Shown here piece by piece: positions 1-8,731 of a DNA stretch of 47,026 bases. Location of the stretch: IMG/VR virus record IMGVR_UViG_3300009788_000148, positions 1-47,026 of that record. One strand, 5' to 3'. The first letter of the stretch is position 1. Every line of letters starts with the position of its first letter. A program made the translations under genes and the position numbers. This DNA comes from a virus. The notes beneath the pieces are model-generated. The model did not search any database, had not been told where the DNA came from, and saw only the letters and a program-made list of their open reading frames with translations.

Positions 1-1040
1 CAAGAGACTTTGCTGCTAATATAGCAACCTTAGCTGCTGCTCCCGTAGACGCAGATCACCTTACCCGTAAGGATTATGTAGATACAGAAATAACCAATGC
101 TATAACTTCAGGAACGGCTGGCGTATCTTTCCTTAATAGTTTACAAGGAAGTATAACCATCTCCGGTGCTGGAGAAGTATCTGTACTTGAAGTTGGTCAA
201 GCAATAATTATAGAGGGATCTTCTCACCCCGTACCTAATGCCTTTGCAGGTGCCGATGGAATTACAGTTATTTCTGGTTCTTCTATTGATACGATCCAGG
301 GTTTCAAGGCAGAGTTTGTAGCCGCATCAGGAAGTTTACAGTCACAAATTGATTCCAAATCAGATTCTAGTGAACTACTCACTGTATCGGGACATCTTCA
401 ATCCCAGATTGACATAATTGATGTAGATGAAGTAGAGCCCGCCATTGTTGGTGTTGATGGTAACGTTGTAATATCGGGAACTAATATTACGACGGTCAGT
501 GGTTTCAGAGACGAATTCGTTGCTGCTTCGGGCTCCTTACAATCCCAAATAAGTTCTGGGGGAGTAACTGATCTTAATACTCTCACAGGGTCTGTTGATG
601 TCGTAGGCCGTGGTGAAGTAGTAGTTACTGTAGAAGGTCAGGAGATTGTTGTTTCAGGAACTCCCCATACCGGTAGTGGTGGGGGAGGGGATGTCCCCAA
701 TGCCCTTGTTGGGTCTGATGGTATTACAATAATATCAGGAACCAGTATTGACACTGTTGACGGATTTAGAGATGAGTTCACTTCTGCTTCTGGATCTCTT
801 CAAGACCAATTAGACTCTACTGTCTCTGGAATTAACACAGTCTTTGCTCTCAGATTAGACGAAGTTGGCGGGGATACCACATACATAGGTGAAGCAGATC
901 CAGGTGCAATCGAAACAAATAATGTTTGGAGAATAAAAAGATTAATAGAAACAGGCCCCGATCTAGATCTTACTTGGGTAAGTGGCACAGCCGCTTTTGA
1001 ATTCGCCTGGACAGATAGGCTTATTTTAACTTATGCTTAG
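1..1040 (+). CDS. Tail fibre-like protein, C-terminal part (5' end outside window)
   Basis: An open frame enters from the left edge and stops at TAG 1038-1040, so only the last ~345 residues are visible. The protein is rich in Gly, Ser, Thr and Val with short beta-type strands. A 17-residue module of the form GFRDEFVAASGSLQSQI occurs three times (codons at 300-350, 501-551, 762-812). Near the left edge a stretch including DHLTRKDYVD is typical of phage fibre repeats. The last ~60 residues (motifs TTYIGEADPG and WRIKRLIETGPD) are repeated as the whole of the next small gene. The same 17-residue module recurs in the giant fibre at 9416. Role inferred: tail fibre or distal tail adhesin. Receptor unknown. 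Confidence 0.75.
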   Translation, partial: RDFAANIATLAAAPVDADHLTRKDYVDTEITNAITSGTAGVSFLNSLQGSITISGAGEVSVLEVGQAIIIEGSSHPVPNAFAGADGITVISGSSIDTIQGFKAEFVAASGSLQSQIDSKSDSSELLTVSGHLQSQIDIIDVDEVEPAIVGVDGNVVISGTNITTVSGFRDEFVAASGSLQSQISSGGVTDLNTLTGSVDVVGRGEVVVTVEGQEIVVSGTPHTGSGGGGDVPNALVGSDGITIISGTSIDTVDGFRDEFTSASGSLQDQLDSTVSGINTVFALRLDEVGGDTTYIGEADPGAIETNNVWRIKRLIETGPDLDLTWVSGTAAFEFAWTDRLILTYA

Positions 1041-1049
1041 GGGTGAGAA

Positions 1050-1271
1050 ATGCCAGAAACTATTATAGGGCCGTTAGCAATACAATTGGATGATGTAGCG
1101 CCTGATACCACTTATATCGGCGAAGCCGAGCCAGGCTCTCTAACTTCAAATCCTGCATGGAGAATAAAAAGAATTATAGAAACCGGGCCAGATTCCGAAA
1201 TTACATGGGCAGATGGCAATAGTGATTTTGACAACATATGGGATAACAGACTTTCTTTGAGTTATACCTAA
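1050..1271 (+). CDS. Small stand-alone copy of the upstream fibre C-terminal module
   Basis: 73 residues, ATG start after AGGGGTGAG. Nearly the whole protein aligns by eye to the last ~60 residues of the preceding fibre gene: TTYIGEAEPG against TTYIGEADPG, WRIKRIIETGPD against WRIKRLIETGPD, and a shared ending of the type DRLxLxY. It therefore looks like a duplicated C-terminal domain encoded as a separate protein. It could be a fibre-tip cap, an intramolecular chaperone analogue or an alternative receptor-binding tip; the sequence does not decide. It sits 9 nt after the fibre stop, so co-translation is likely. Confidence 0.7.
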   Translation: MPETIIGPLAIQLDDVAPDTTYIGEAEPGSLTSNPAWRIKRIIETGPDSEITWADGNSDFDNIWDNRLSLSYT

Positions 1272-1293
1272 CAATTTGACAGGGGGATAAAAA

Positions 1294-3876
1294 ATGGCAG
1301 TAACTGATCTTAGAGATCTGATCGGCGACGCCACAACCAATACTGATTGGACAGATGACGGCGGCGCCGGGTCAATCTCGACGAACACGGACACTACCCC
1401 TCCAGGTGTGACGACTGTCCTATCTGATAAGGTCTCTAATGATCTCGATGGGATCATCTTCGATGACGGTGGTACGAATACGTTCGCTGACACAGATACA
1501 ATTTATATCTGGTATAATACGATTTTTGGACCCCTTAACACAGTAGCCCTGGGCGGCGTTCGCGCATATTTCGCAGGAGCAACCATCACTGACTTTTTCT
1601 CAGTAATCATTGATGGTACAGATTCAGGAAGGACAGGTTGGCAGTTAGTGGCGATTAATATTGGAAAGGCGCGTTCAAGTCCCGACTTCACTGGAGGCAC
1701 ACCGCCGACGGCAGCGAACATAGAACAAATTGGTGTTCAGTGGGACATGATTTCCACTGTGGGAGGTAATAATGATAACGTTGCCATTGGAAATATTTAT
1801 CGACAAACGGCAGCACAAGGTGCGTCTTATAGAGTAGATGCTGGGACTGATGGTACCCCCAACACATGGCAAACAATTGCAGATGGGGTTAATACAGATG
1901 GTACTGGGATTGTAATTAAAAATCTTAACGGAACGTTTTCTCTAAGCGGAGGCATTCTTTTTGGGCCTGATTCGGGGGATGTGGATACCACCTTTGTAGA
2001 CGAAGGAGTGGTATTGGCATGGGTTGACTATCCACTTATTGACGATGACTTTTATGAATTACGTATGGATCTTCCCGGAAGTTATGCAGGAGATGCTAGA
2101 ATTACTGCAGGTAATAAAATAGGTACAGGTGCGGACGCGGTCGGTGTGGCGGGGTGGACTATTCTTACAGGCAGACCTAGATATAAGATGACGTTCGAGA
2201 ACGCAGACCAAACCGATGTTCAATTTTATGGATGTTCTTTTTTTTCCTCTTCTACGTGGGCAATAGACGATACCGCGGTAGAAATATTATCTTGTAACTT
2301 TGATGATTGTGATACCCTAACTTTTACTGCAGGCAGTACAGGCCCGGCCGCAGTGTCTAAGTGTTTCTTCGCAGCAGCTCCCGGGCCACAAGCACAGTGT
2401 ATTATTAATCAACCTGGAAGCCCTACAGACTTCTCGACTGATCAATTTACTGAAAACAGTTTTGTTAATATGATTTGGTTCGGAATGGATTTTACAGCGG
2501 CAAGTCTTGCATCTCCAAACGGTATAACGTTAAAAGGTTTCCTTTTCTCAAATAACGGAACGAATAGAGATATACTTACATCAAATGATACGGGGGATTC
2601 TCGTTTCTTAGTAACAGGTGCGGGAGATAGTCCTGGGGTAACTAACGGATCGACTATTAACATCACGACAGTCGGTACTGTAGATAATTTACTTTATAGT
2701 GTAATTACATTTGACGAAGTGCAACAAGTAGGTGGCGGAACAGATGCCAGTGCAGATGGTACTTTGGATGTTACAGGTAATACTTTAACTGTAGATGATG
2801 ACACCTTTGCTGTTTGGGCAGCTACCCCCTTTGGAGATTTAACATCAGACGGTACTGGTGATAATTATACCGACGGTAAAGAGATAGATAGTGATGTCGA
2901 CGAAATTGCAGTATTGCTTGGATACCCCGATGAATTAACCCCCAGTACAACCGCAAGAAGAGCCAATTCAACCCTAAGCGTAGCGACGGTTGATTCGGTA
3001 GTGGCTCTTATTGAAGTCATTGCAGAGAACGGTAGTACTCCGGTAACTTTAGTAGATCCTGAGTTTCGTCCTTGGGTTAAAGTAGATTCTGTAAGCACTA
3101 CAACATTTGGGTATGGTGCTGGGGACGATGCTACAAATCCAAACCGTAAGACTTTCGTCATTGCTGTTGCACAAGCCGGGGTGGCAGCAGACACTGCCAT
3201 TAGTACAATAACTATTGATACTGGTGCAGGGAATACCGCTTTGTCATCTCGAGAAGTTGCCCAAGATGACAACGTAGGCGCAACCGGTAACTCTCTTGAA
3301 GCATCAATATTTTCATTAGCTAATACCGATGAGGCATTAGACCAAGGAAATACCCCAGTTGTTGAAGCAAATGTAACTACTACTTTCACAAATATTCGCT
3401 CAGATTCTGAGTTTAGGCTTTTTGACGTAGGAACAGCGAACGAGATAACAGGTACAGAATCTGTAACCGGGGGATTAGTAGAAGCCCAGCTTGTTAATGC
3501 GGGGACTGGGTATGTTGCCTCTGAAACTTTAACTCTAGTAGGAGGTACATTTACTACCGCAGCAGTGATTACTATAGATACTGTTGGGGGTAGTGGGGAG
3601 ATACTTACTTTTTCCGTCACTACTCTTGGTTCTTACACAGTAGACGCGTCTTCTCCAAATAGTCCCTCGGGCGGGTCGGGCTCGGATGCCGAATTTGATA
3701 TTGTGATACGCGGAGTATTTGATTTTACATTTAATGCTGCCACTCAGGGAAACTTTGATATTGTGGCACATCATCTAGACTTCGTATATTTGAAACTCTT
3801 TAATCAAATTCCGGCGACGGCTGATGGAAGTATTCCAATTAATCAGCGGACTGATAGGAATTTTAGTAACCCGTAA
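1294..3876 (+). CDS. Large beta-rich virion (tail/baseplate appendage) protein
   Basis: 860 residues, ATG preceded by AGGGGGA. The composition is dominated by Thr, Gly, Asp, Asn and Val with almost no Lys, as in secreted or virion beta-structures. The middle (about residues 300-420) has short strands with repeated FxxCxF-like steps (YGCSFF, LSCNFDDC, SKCFFA) that resemble a right-handed beta-helix. The C-terminus ends in TDRNFSNP, a motif also found at the very end of the 775-codon fibre frame ending at 6856, which points to a common attachment or assembly signal. I do not recognise a specific family. Role inferred from context and composition: tail appendage or receptor-interacting protein. 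Confidence 0.7.
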   Translation: MAVTDLRDLIGDATTNTDWTDDGGAGSISTNTDTTPPGVTTVLSDKVSNDLDGIIFDDGGTNTFADTDTIYIWYNTIFGPLNTVALGGVRAYFAGATITDFFSVIIDGTDSGRTGWQLVAINIGKARSSPDFTGGTPPTAANIEQIGVQWDMISTVGGNNDNVAIGNIYRQTAAQGASYRVDAGTDGTPNTWQTIADGVNTDGTGIVIKNLNGTFSLSGGILFGPDSGDVDTTFVDEGVVLAWVDYPLIDDDFYELRMDLPGSYAGDARITAGNKIGTGADAVGVAGWTILTGRPRYKMTFENADQTDVQFYGCSFFSSSTWAIDDTAVEILSCNFDDCDTLTFTAGSTGPAAVSKCFFAAAPGPQAQCIINQPGSPTDFSTDQFTENSFVNMIWFGMDFTAASLASPNGITLKGFLFSNNGTNRDILTSNDTGDSRFLVTGAGDSPGVTNGSTINITTVGTVDNLLYSVITFDEVQQVGGGTDASADGTLDVTGNTLTVDDDTFAVWAATPFGDLTSDGTGDNYTDGKEIDSDVDEIAVLLGYPDELTPSTTARRANSTLSVATVDSVVALIEVIAENGSTPVTLVDPEFRPWVKVDSVSTTTFGYGAGDDATNPNRKTFVIAVAQAGVAADTAISTITIDTGAGNTALSSREVAQDDNVGATGNSLEASIFSLANTDEALDQGNTPVVEANVTTTFTNIRSDSEFRLFDVGTANEITGTESVTGGLVEAQLVNAGTGYVASETLTLVGGTFTTAAVITIDTVGGSGEILTFSVTTLGSYTVDASSPNSPSGGSGSDAEFDIVIRGVFDFTFNAATQGNFDIVAHHLDFVYLKLFNQIPATADGSIPINQRTDRNFSNP

Positions 3877-3888
3877 GGAGACCCCATA

Positions 3889-4095
3889 GTGGAAATCAAA
3901 CACGGATTTATGGAAATAACATTTACAGAAGAAGAGGCACAAGAGTGCGGCGACAGTATTTGTAATCGGCTTATTCTGCCTGAGGACACATGTTTCGTCG
4001 ACGTACAAGAAGGCGGCAAACTTTATTGCAAGCTTTGTGGTACTTGTGAACGATACCACCGCAAGAAAGCTGCCGAAAGAAAGATCGATACATAA
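3889..4095 (+). CDS. Small Cys-rich putative zinc-binding protein
   Basis: 68 residues. The start is GTG at 3889, with AAGGAG about 8 nt upstream overlapping the end of the previous gene. It contains CGDSIC, a Cys in EDTCF, then CKLCGTC, a set of cysteines compatible with one structural zinc site. The C-terminus is basic (RYHRKKAAERK). No known family is recognised. It lies between two fibre genes, so it could be an assembly factor, but this is only positional inference. Confidence 0.65.
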   Translation: MEIKHGFMEITFTEEEAQECGDSICNRLILPEDTCFVDVQEGGKLYCKLCGTCERYHRKKAAERKIDT

Positions 4096-4109
4096 GGAGG
4101 GTTGTCAAT

Positions 4110-4592
4110 ATGGTCTTCGTCACTGACCCAGATAATCTAGATCGTTTTGACGTTGCCGTAGATCCCCTTGGAGAGAGGATTTCAATACGCGGATTAGGTA
4201 CTGAAAGAATAGGTTTCTCTACAACAGGGGATAGCAACGGTACTAATTTTTTTGGAGATAATTCCCAATCCGACTTTAGCGCCAGTGGAGTGGCTGTAAA
4301 TGATATTCTTGCCATAATTTCTGCTGACACGGGTGATATTATCGGGCATTTCACCGTTTCCGGAAGTATTACTACTACAGGTATTGGTGTTTTTGGAGAC
4401 ATTCCTGCTAATACCGCAGCAGACAACCTTACTTATAAGCTTTCAGAACCCACCGCTGCGGGAGGAGTTGCCGAATCGGCTACAGATGGTGCCACTCTTC
4501 AAACCTTATATTCGTTCCTGAAGGAAGAGTGGAGAGTCCTCAGTGCGGGGCTTGGAGCTGCGGAGGATCTTATCCAATTCACTTTCCAATAG
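4110..4592 (+). CDS. Tail fibre protein, N-terminal part (0 frame of a split gene)
   Basis: 160 codons, ATG with an AAGGAGG site. The N-terminus (MVFVTDPDNLDRFDV) and the segment TLQTLYSFLKEEWR resemble the beginning of a phage fibre/structural family that I recall as one continuous protein, with LYSFLKEEW followed by a FPFPxxxIT-EQFE stretch. Here the frame stops at TAG 4590-4592, one codon after a Phe codon. The -1 frame then continues at once with PIESITSEQFE, the expected next segment. A -1 slip on TTC (4584-4586) to TTT gives a 915-residue protein. Either programmed frameshifting or a missing base in the assembly explains this. Confidence 0.75.
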   Translation: MVFVTDPDNLDRFDVAVDPLGERISIRGLGTERIGFSTTGDSNGTNFFGDNSQSDFSASGVAVNDILAIISADTGDIIGHFTVSGSITTTGIGVFGDIPANTAADNLTYKLSEPTAAGGVAESATDGATLQTLYSFLKEEWRVLSAGLGAAEDLIQFTFQ

Positions 4593-6856
4593 AGTCTATT
4601 ACGAGTGAACAGTTTGAGATTGGAGGAACCACGCACTCTGATTGGGATTTCTTTGATGACACCACCCGAAATTTGATTAGAACCGGGGGATGGCAGAAGT
4701 TGGACAGTGCGGGTAGTATAATCCAAGATTATTCAGGTATCATTACTCTGGGTAGTTTGGATACAGATACTGTGGTTTATTTCCAACAGCACGCAACTAC
4801 GGCAGATCCTGTGGACTTTGTTTTGCCTGGCGCTGTGAATCAAGCAGTTAATACTTTTGATGAAGTTACCGGCCCAGACACAGGTACCGGTTTTGCTATC
4901 ACTAATACTGATACAATTACTCGTAACGATGGTGGGAATTGGTTTACTGACGGCTATCGAGTTGGTGGACAAATTACTATCAGACTTGCGGAAAACGGAG
5001 GCAACAACGCCACCTTTACCATTTTAACTGTTGCTGATGCGGTCAACGGTGCCTTGGTTATTACTACATCGACACTAACCAATAATGCAGCAGACACTGC
5101 TATGATTGCAGCAGTAAACAAACGTGCCTTTCTAAAGTTGTTTGCCAGGAAAAAGGCCCGCTCATATGAACAGTCTGAGATCGCAGATATTGGTGTTACA
5201 AGCCTGGTAACCATCGTAAACAGATTCCCATTGACACATGCTGTGGATGCTGCCATTCTTCTTGATGATGGACAAATTGCAGGAGATCCTGCAACAGCCC
5301 AACAGGTTTTCCAAGATGTAGAGGCGCACTCTAATGCAACTAATGGGTCTTCTGTAAATAACGACGATGGTACTTTTGATTTCACTAGTGTGGCTATTTC
5401 TCCCGCTTGGAATGATGGAATTCTACAGGTAGGAGATTCTATTGAACTTACGGCAGGTCTTAGTGCGGGTGATAATGGATTTTATGAGATCGCAGCTATT
5501 GTAGATGCAGATACTATCACTTGTTTCCAAGAGCCAACTAATACCACGGATATAGGAACTAACTCTTCGGTTACTTTCCAAGTCAGGACCGGTACTCGAG
5601 ATTCGGGATTGGCCAATGCTGTCCTGACTAACGTGGATGGTGCTACTGGAACTTTGGCCAGTGCGACCTCTACCTTTACAACTGATGATGGTTTAGGAGA
5701 TAGAACCGTACTGGCAGGGGATATGGTTACCGTCACCGCAGACGATAGTGCAGTTATTGGAAGCTATAAAGTTATTTCGGTAGATAATGCTACGACATTA
5801 ACTTTGAATACTTCTGATCAAGTATTTTCAGGCGAAACTGCACAAACTTACATTGTTAGACAGCCTGGTATGCATCTTCAGCGGAAGTCTGTAATTGCAA
5901 CTCCGGTTGCACAGTCAGACATCTCGTTTACTGATGGTAATCCAGATGAGATCGTGCGAGTCGCGGGATCTTGGATTACAGATGGTTATGTACACGGTAT
6001 GGCTGCCACGGTAGTAGGCGCAACCAATGCGGGTAATAATGGAACCTTCATTGTAGATACTGTAACTGCTTCTACTTTAACTTTGATAGCTTCTGAGACA
6101 TTGACTGTTGAAGGCGCAGGTGCCTCAATTACTGTAACAGGTGAGGTTGGGTTTGTCAGAACGTTGAACAACGTGGACTTCCCATTCAACTGGCGCCTAC
6201 TCTCTAATGGGGCAACTTTAGCCCAAGCTTTCCAGTTTATTCAAAGAGAACTGCGAAGAGGTAGAGCGGGAGATACCAATACTGCCATTGATGAAGATAT
6301 TGATGAGGCAAATCCCGTAACACGGGGTGATGTCGGAGATCTTCTGATGATCTTCGCATCCCCGACAGCAACTGCCCTTAGCATGACTATTGACGATGTT
6401 GATGTTTCGGAATTGAATAATCTTACCGAACAAGACTTATCTGGAGATAACAGAAACTTCGCCTTCTTGGCAGGAGTTACTATTACTCTCAATTCTAATA
6501 TCACTGATGACGTTCCATCTGTAGGAACTAATAGGATCGTAGTATTCTTCACCGATGCCGATGAAGTGGGAGATAATGGTGATGAGTTTGGTTCCAATGG
6601 TGCTATCATTGTTCAGGATAACACGTCTACGGACATGTCTGCCACTGACCAAAGTACCACTCCTCTCCAATTCACATTTGATTATGACAATAACGCCCAG
6701 GGCGGAAGAACTCCTGCTACTGATGCAAATGTTACTATTGTATGTATTGGTGAAAGCAGCGCCCAATATTCTCAAGTTACCGGTGTTATTCAAAGACAGA
6801 ACAACAATACATTCGCACTCGTTGCCGCTCTTGAAAGAAACTTTAGCAATCCATAA
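4529..6856 (+). CDS. Tail fibre protein, main part (-1 frame of a split gene)
   Basis: 775 codons if started at GTG 4529 (AAGGAAG lies just upstream), but the first ~19 residues look non-native. The recognisable protein begins at about 4586 as the continuation of the preceding frame. Motifs SEQFE and DDTTRNLIRTGGWQ mark the start of the body. The body holds several copies of a ~70-residue beta domain, for example RNDGGNWFTDGYRVGG and VRVAGSWITDGYVHG, each followed by a NNxTFxI strand. The C-terminus ends in ERNFSNP, as in the 860-residue neighbour. Role: tail fibre or baseplate-associated protein, inferred from family resemblance and context. Confidence 0.75.
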   Translation: MESPQCGAWSCGGSYPIHFPIESITSEQFEIGGTTHSDWDFFDDTTRNLIRTGGWQKLDSAGSIIQDYSGIITLGSLDTDTVVYFQQHATTADPVDFVLPGAVNQAVNTFDEVTGPDTGTGFAITNTDTITRNDGGNWFTDGYRVGGQITIRLAENGGNNATFTILTVADAVNGALVITTSTLTNNAADTAMIAAVNKRAFLKLFARKKARSYEQSEIADIGVTSLVTIVNRFPLTHAVDAAILLDDGQIAGDPATAQQVFQDVEAHSNATNGSSVNNDDGTFDFTSVAISPAWNDGILQVGDSIELTAGLSAGDNGFYEIAAIVDADTITCFQEPTNTTDIGTNSSVTFQVRTGTRDSGLANAVLTNVDGATGTLASATSTFTTDDGLGDRTVLAGDMVTVTADDSAVIGSYKVISVDNATTLTLNTSDQVFSGETAQTYIVRQPGMHLQRKSVIATPVAQSDISFTDGNPDEIVRVAGSWITDGYVHGMAATVVGATNAGNNGTFIVDTVTASTLTLIASETLTVEGAGASITVTGEVGFVRTLNNVDFPFNWRLLSNGATLAQAFQFIQRELRRGRAGDTNTAIDEDIDEANPVTRGDVGDLLMIFASPTATALSMTIDDVDVSELNNLTEQDLSGDNRNFAFLAGVTITLNSNITDDVPSVGTNRIVVFFTDADEVGDNGDEFGSNGAIIVQDNTSTDMSATDQSTTPLQFTFDYDNNAQGGRTPATDANVTIVCIGESSAQYSQVTGVIQRQNNNTFALVAALERNFSNP
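4583..4592 (+). other. Putative -1 frameshift junction in tail fibre gene
   Basis: The zero-frame codons are ACT TTC CAA TAG. A Phe-tRNA on TTC (4584-4586) can re-pair on TTT (4583-4585), after which CCA ATA GAG is read and the frame stays open to 6856. The stop codon one codon later, an AATAG/CTATT hairpin at 4588-4600 and a GGAGG at 4562-4566 could favour slippage. This is not a classic X XXY YYZ heptamer. A single missing base in the assembly would give the same picture. Confidence 0.5.
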
Positions 6857-6878
6857 TATTAAGTAGAGGTTAGTTTAT

Positions 6879-7409
6879 ATGACAGTGGCTTCGTTCGACG
6901 GTGTGAATAGGATAATAACCCTTGCTAGCGGGGTGTCTCTACCCGCTAGCGGGGTTCTCCTTACGGACGCTGAATCTGAAATTTATTCTGAATGGAAGCG
7001 CTTTTCTGCTATAAATGATAACTTAAAATTTGCGCCGGCTTTTAGAACCATTGGTGGAGATCCCCTAGGAGGAGGAATTGACGTTGGGGCTTATTTTTTC
7101 CTTCAAAATCAGACCAGAACTACCGCTGCAGGAGGTTGGCGGATAAAGCCTCCCGAGCATGATGGATTTTTTGAAATCGAAGGTAACATTTTTGGTGAAG
7201 ATGCTGACGAACCTGTTTTCTCAGGCACTATTGGAAATTTCAGTTCTGTTTTAAGATTGACAACTTCTAGTTTAACTCAGTTAGCAACTCTAGAAGGAGT
7301 AGCTGCGGAAGTTTGGGCAACTACAGTTTCTGGAAATCAAAGTATAGACAGCTTTGGTGAATTTGTTTCTAAATTACTAACTGTTGCCAAGTTTATTGGA
7401 TTGAAATAA
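6879..7409 (+). CDS. Phage tail-fibre/structural accessory protein
   Basis: 176 residues, ATG with AGAGG upstream. Segments IYSEWKRF, FAPAFRTIGGDPLGGG, GAYFFLQN and GWRIKPPE match a small phage structural family that I remember from fibre clusters, with the order IYSxWKxW - AFRxxGGDP - FFLxN - GWRIxP. The C-terminus (GVAAEVWA) is a frequent ending of that module before an optional coiled segment. It lies directly after the split fibre gene. Probable fibre-associated or hinge protein; the exact position in the virion is unknown. Confidence 0.7.
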   Translation: MTVASFDGVNRIITLASGVSLPASGVLLTDAESEIYSEWKRFSAINDNLKFAPAFRTIGGDPLGGGIDVGAYFFLQNQTRTTAAGGWRIKPPEHDGFFEIEGNIFGEDADEPVFSGTIGNFSSVLRLTTSSLTQLATLEGVAAEVWATTVSGNQSIDSFGEFVSKLLTVAKFIGLK

Positions 7410-7422
7410 AAGGAGGAAGACC

Positions 7423-7509
7423 ATGTTCATCCTACGTAACTATAGAATCCTTACTGGAGGAACTGCAACCGTTACTAGTACGGGCACTGCTCCCGGTGGC
7501 GATGATTAA
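7423..7509 (+). CDS. 28-residue peptide with a strong ribosome binding site
   Basis: A very short frame, MFILRNYRILTGGTATVTS followed by a Gly/Pro/Asp-rich end, starts 6 nt after AAGGAGGA and stops at TAA 7507-7509, two bases before the next ATG. The near-perfect ribosome site and tight spacing favour real translation. It may mainly act as a leader that couples translation of the next gene, which has only a weak site of its own. No function can be assigned. Confidence 0.5.
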   Translation: MFILRNYRILTGGTATVTSTGTAPGGDD

Positions 7510-7511
7510 TC

Positions 7512-7886
7512 ATGGCTGAATTGTCTTTATCTTGTCCAAAATCTGTATCTACTGCCGGGGCAGCTGCTACGGGCGTAGATATCCAGAGAAGGGTTCTAAT
7601 CAGAACTGGGGGTTGTTTTGAACAGAATACTGTTCTAGATATTACTGACCCTGGGACTGGTTGGGTGGTTTTAGGAGACTCTGTAACTTTTTCAGGGTCT
7701 GAAGATTTTACGGAACTTACCCAAGTTTTCCGGAACGGAGTTATACAATTAACCGCAGAATCGGCAACTGATAATAATGATGTGTACTTTGTCGCAGTCA
7801 GCGGAAGTATTGGGTTTGAATATAATATTCAAACGAACGACGTCGTACAAGTTTGGAAATTTAATCCCACCACTTCAAGTGGGTAG
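7512..7886 (+). CDS. Stand-alone copy of a fibre-cluster C-terminal domain
   Basis: 124 residues. From about residue 25 it parallels the last ~100 residues of the next gene: QRRVLIRTGG against QKRVLIRTGG, GTGWVVLGD against GAGWTVVGD, VFRNGVIQL against VFTNGILQL, NNDVYFVA against NNDVYWVA, and FEYNIQTNDVVQVWK against FEYKIKKNDVIQIYK. This is therefore a paralogous beta domain, here without the N-terminal region. Likely a virion surface or adhesin domain. The start follows the 28-residue peptide by 2 nt, consistent with translational coupling. Confidence 0.7.
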   Translation: MAELSLSCPKSVSTAGAAATGVDIQRRVLIRTGGCFEQNTVLDITDPGTGWVVLGDSVTFSGSEDFTELTQVFRNGVIQLTAESATDNNDVYFVAVSGSIGFEYNIQTNDVVQVWKFNPTTSSG

Positions 7887-7940
7887 TATTTGGTCTTACT
7901 TTGCTTTTATCCAAAAAATATAAAAGGAGGTTAAGCCCAT

Positions 7941-8681
7941 ATGAGTCCACGAACATTAACACTACAGAATCAAATTCGTTCGACTACATCGGGTATCGAA
8001 TACCAAGACGATCTGTCTTTGTCTTTGGCAGAAGATCTGGTAAACGAGGCGTTTCTTACCGACGGTACTCAAGTTTCCGGTACGTTAATCATGGACTTGA
8101 ACTTCCTACGAACCGCTGTTCGAGATATTAAGGGCGCAACCCCGACCTTCAATTGGTTTGATCCTTCGAGCACCGCTGCTACAGCTACTCTAATTGACTT
8201 GAGTGAGACTAGAACTGAGATCAATAATTTGCAGAGCTTTACTGGCTCCGATGGAGACGGCGATGCCACTCCGGATTACCTCAGCCTTTGTTTCATCTCT
8301 CAGAACGACCCTCTAGAGACAGCAGTGAGCACTCTTGACGAACAGCTTTGTATCGCGACTGGTACTATTTCCAGTGCGAGTGAAGTTCAAAAGCGAGTAC
8401 TTATTAGAACGGGTGGACAGATCCCTGAGAATACAACTATTGATATTAACACTCCTGGGGCAGGTTGGACTGTAGTTGGAGATGATGTTCAGCTTACCAG
8501 CTCAGGTGTCTTTCTTGAAGCCGCTAAGGTCTTTACCAACGGAATACTACAGCTTCTTGGTCCAGATGATGCTGCGAATAATGATGTTTACTGGGTTGCT
8601 GCGAATTATGATATTGCATTTGAGTATAAGATTAAGAAGAATGACGTTATTCAGATTTACAAGCATCCACCCTCACCATAA
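7941..8681 (+). CDS. Fibre-cluster structural protein with shared C-terminal domain
   Basis: 246 residues, ATG after AAAGGAGG. The N-terminal ~120 residues (motifs TLQNQIRSTTSGIEYQDD and LIMDLNFLRTAVRDIKG) are unlike the neighbours and probably form a trimerising or attachment part. The C-terminal ~100 residues are paralogous to the preceding 124-residue gene. This two-part design (anchor plus exchangeable beta domain) fits a virion appendage. A 12-bp hairpin follows the stop codon. No named family recognised. Confidence 0.7.
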   Translation: MSPRTLTLQNQIRSTTSGIEYQDDLSLSLAEDLVNEAFLTDGTQVSGTLIMDLNFLRTAVRDIKGATPTFNWFDPSSTAATATLIDLSETRTEINNLQSFTGSDGDGDATPDYLSLCFISQNDPLETAVSTLDEQLCIATGTISSASEVQKRVLIRTGGQIPENTTIDINTPGAGWTVVGDDVQLTSSGVFLEAAKVFTNGILQLLGPDDAANNDVYWVAANYDIAFEYKIKKNDVIQIYKHPPSP

Positions 8682-8687
8682 TCATTG

Positions 8688-8716
8688 TAAGACGGAAGGC
8701 CAATCCTTCCGTCTTA
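8688..8716 (+). terminator. 12-bp hairpin between fibre-cluster genes
   Basis: TAAGACGGAAGG pairs perfectly with CCTTCCGTCTTA around a 5-nt loop. There is no T-tract after it and the next ribosome site begins 3 nt downstream. It may be a weak terminator, an mRNA 3'-end stabiliser or processing site rather than a full stop signal. Confidence 0.55.
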
Positions 8717-8731
8717 TCAAGGAGAATAATC

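Noticed and set aside
2865-3620. 251-codon open frame on the minus strand inside the 860-residue gene
   Set aside because: It has no ribosome site and no neighbour on that strand, and it mirrors the codon pattern of the Thr/Val/Asp-rich plus-strand gene.
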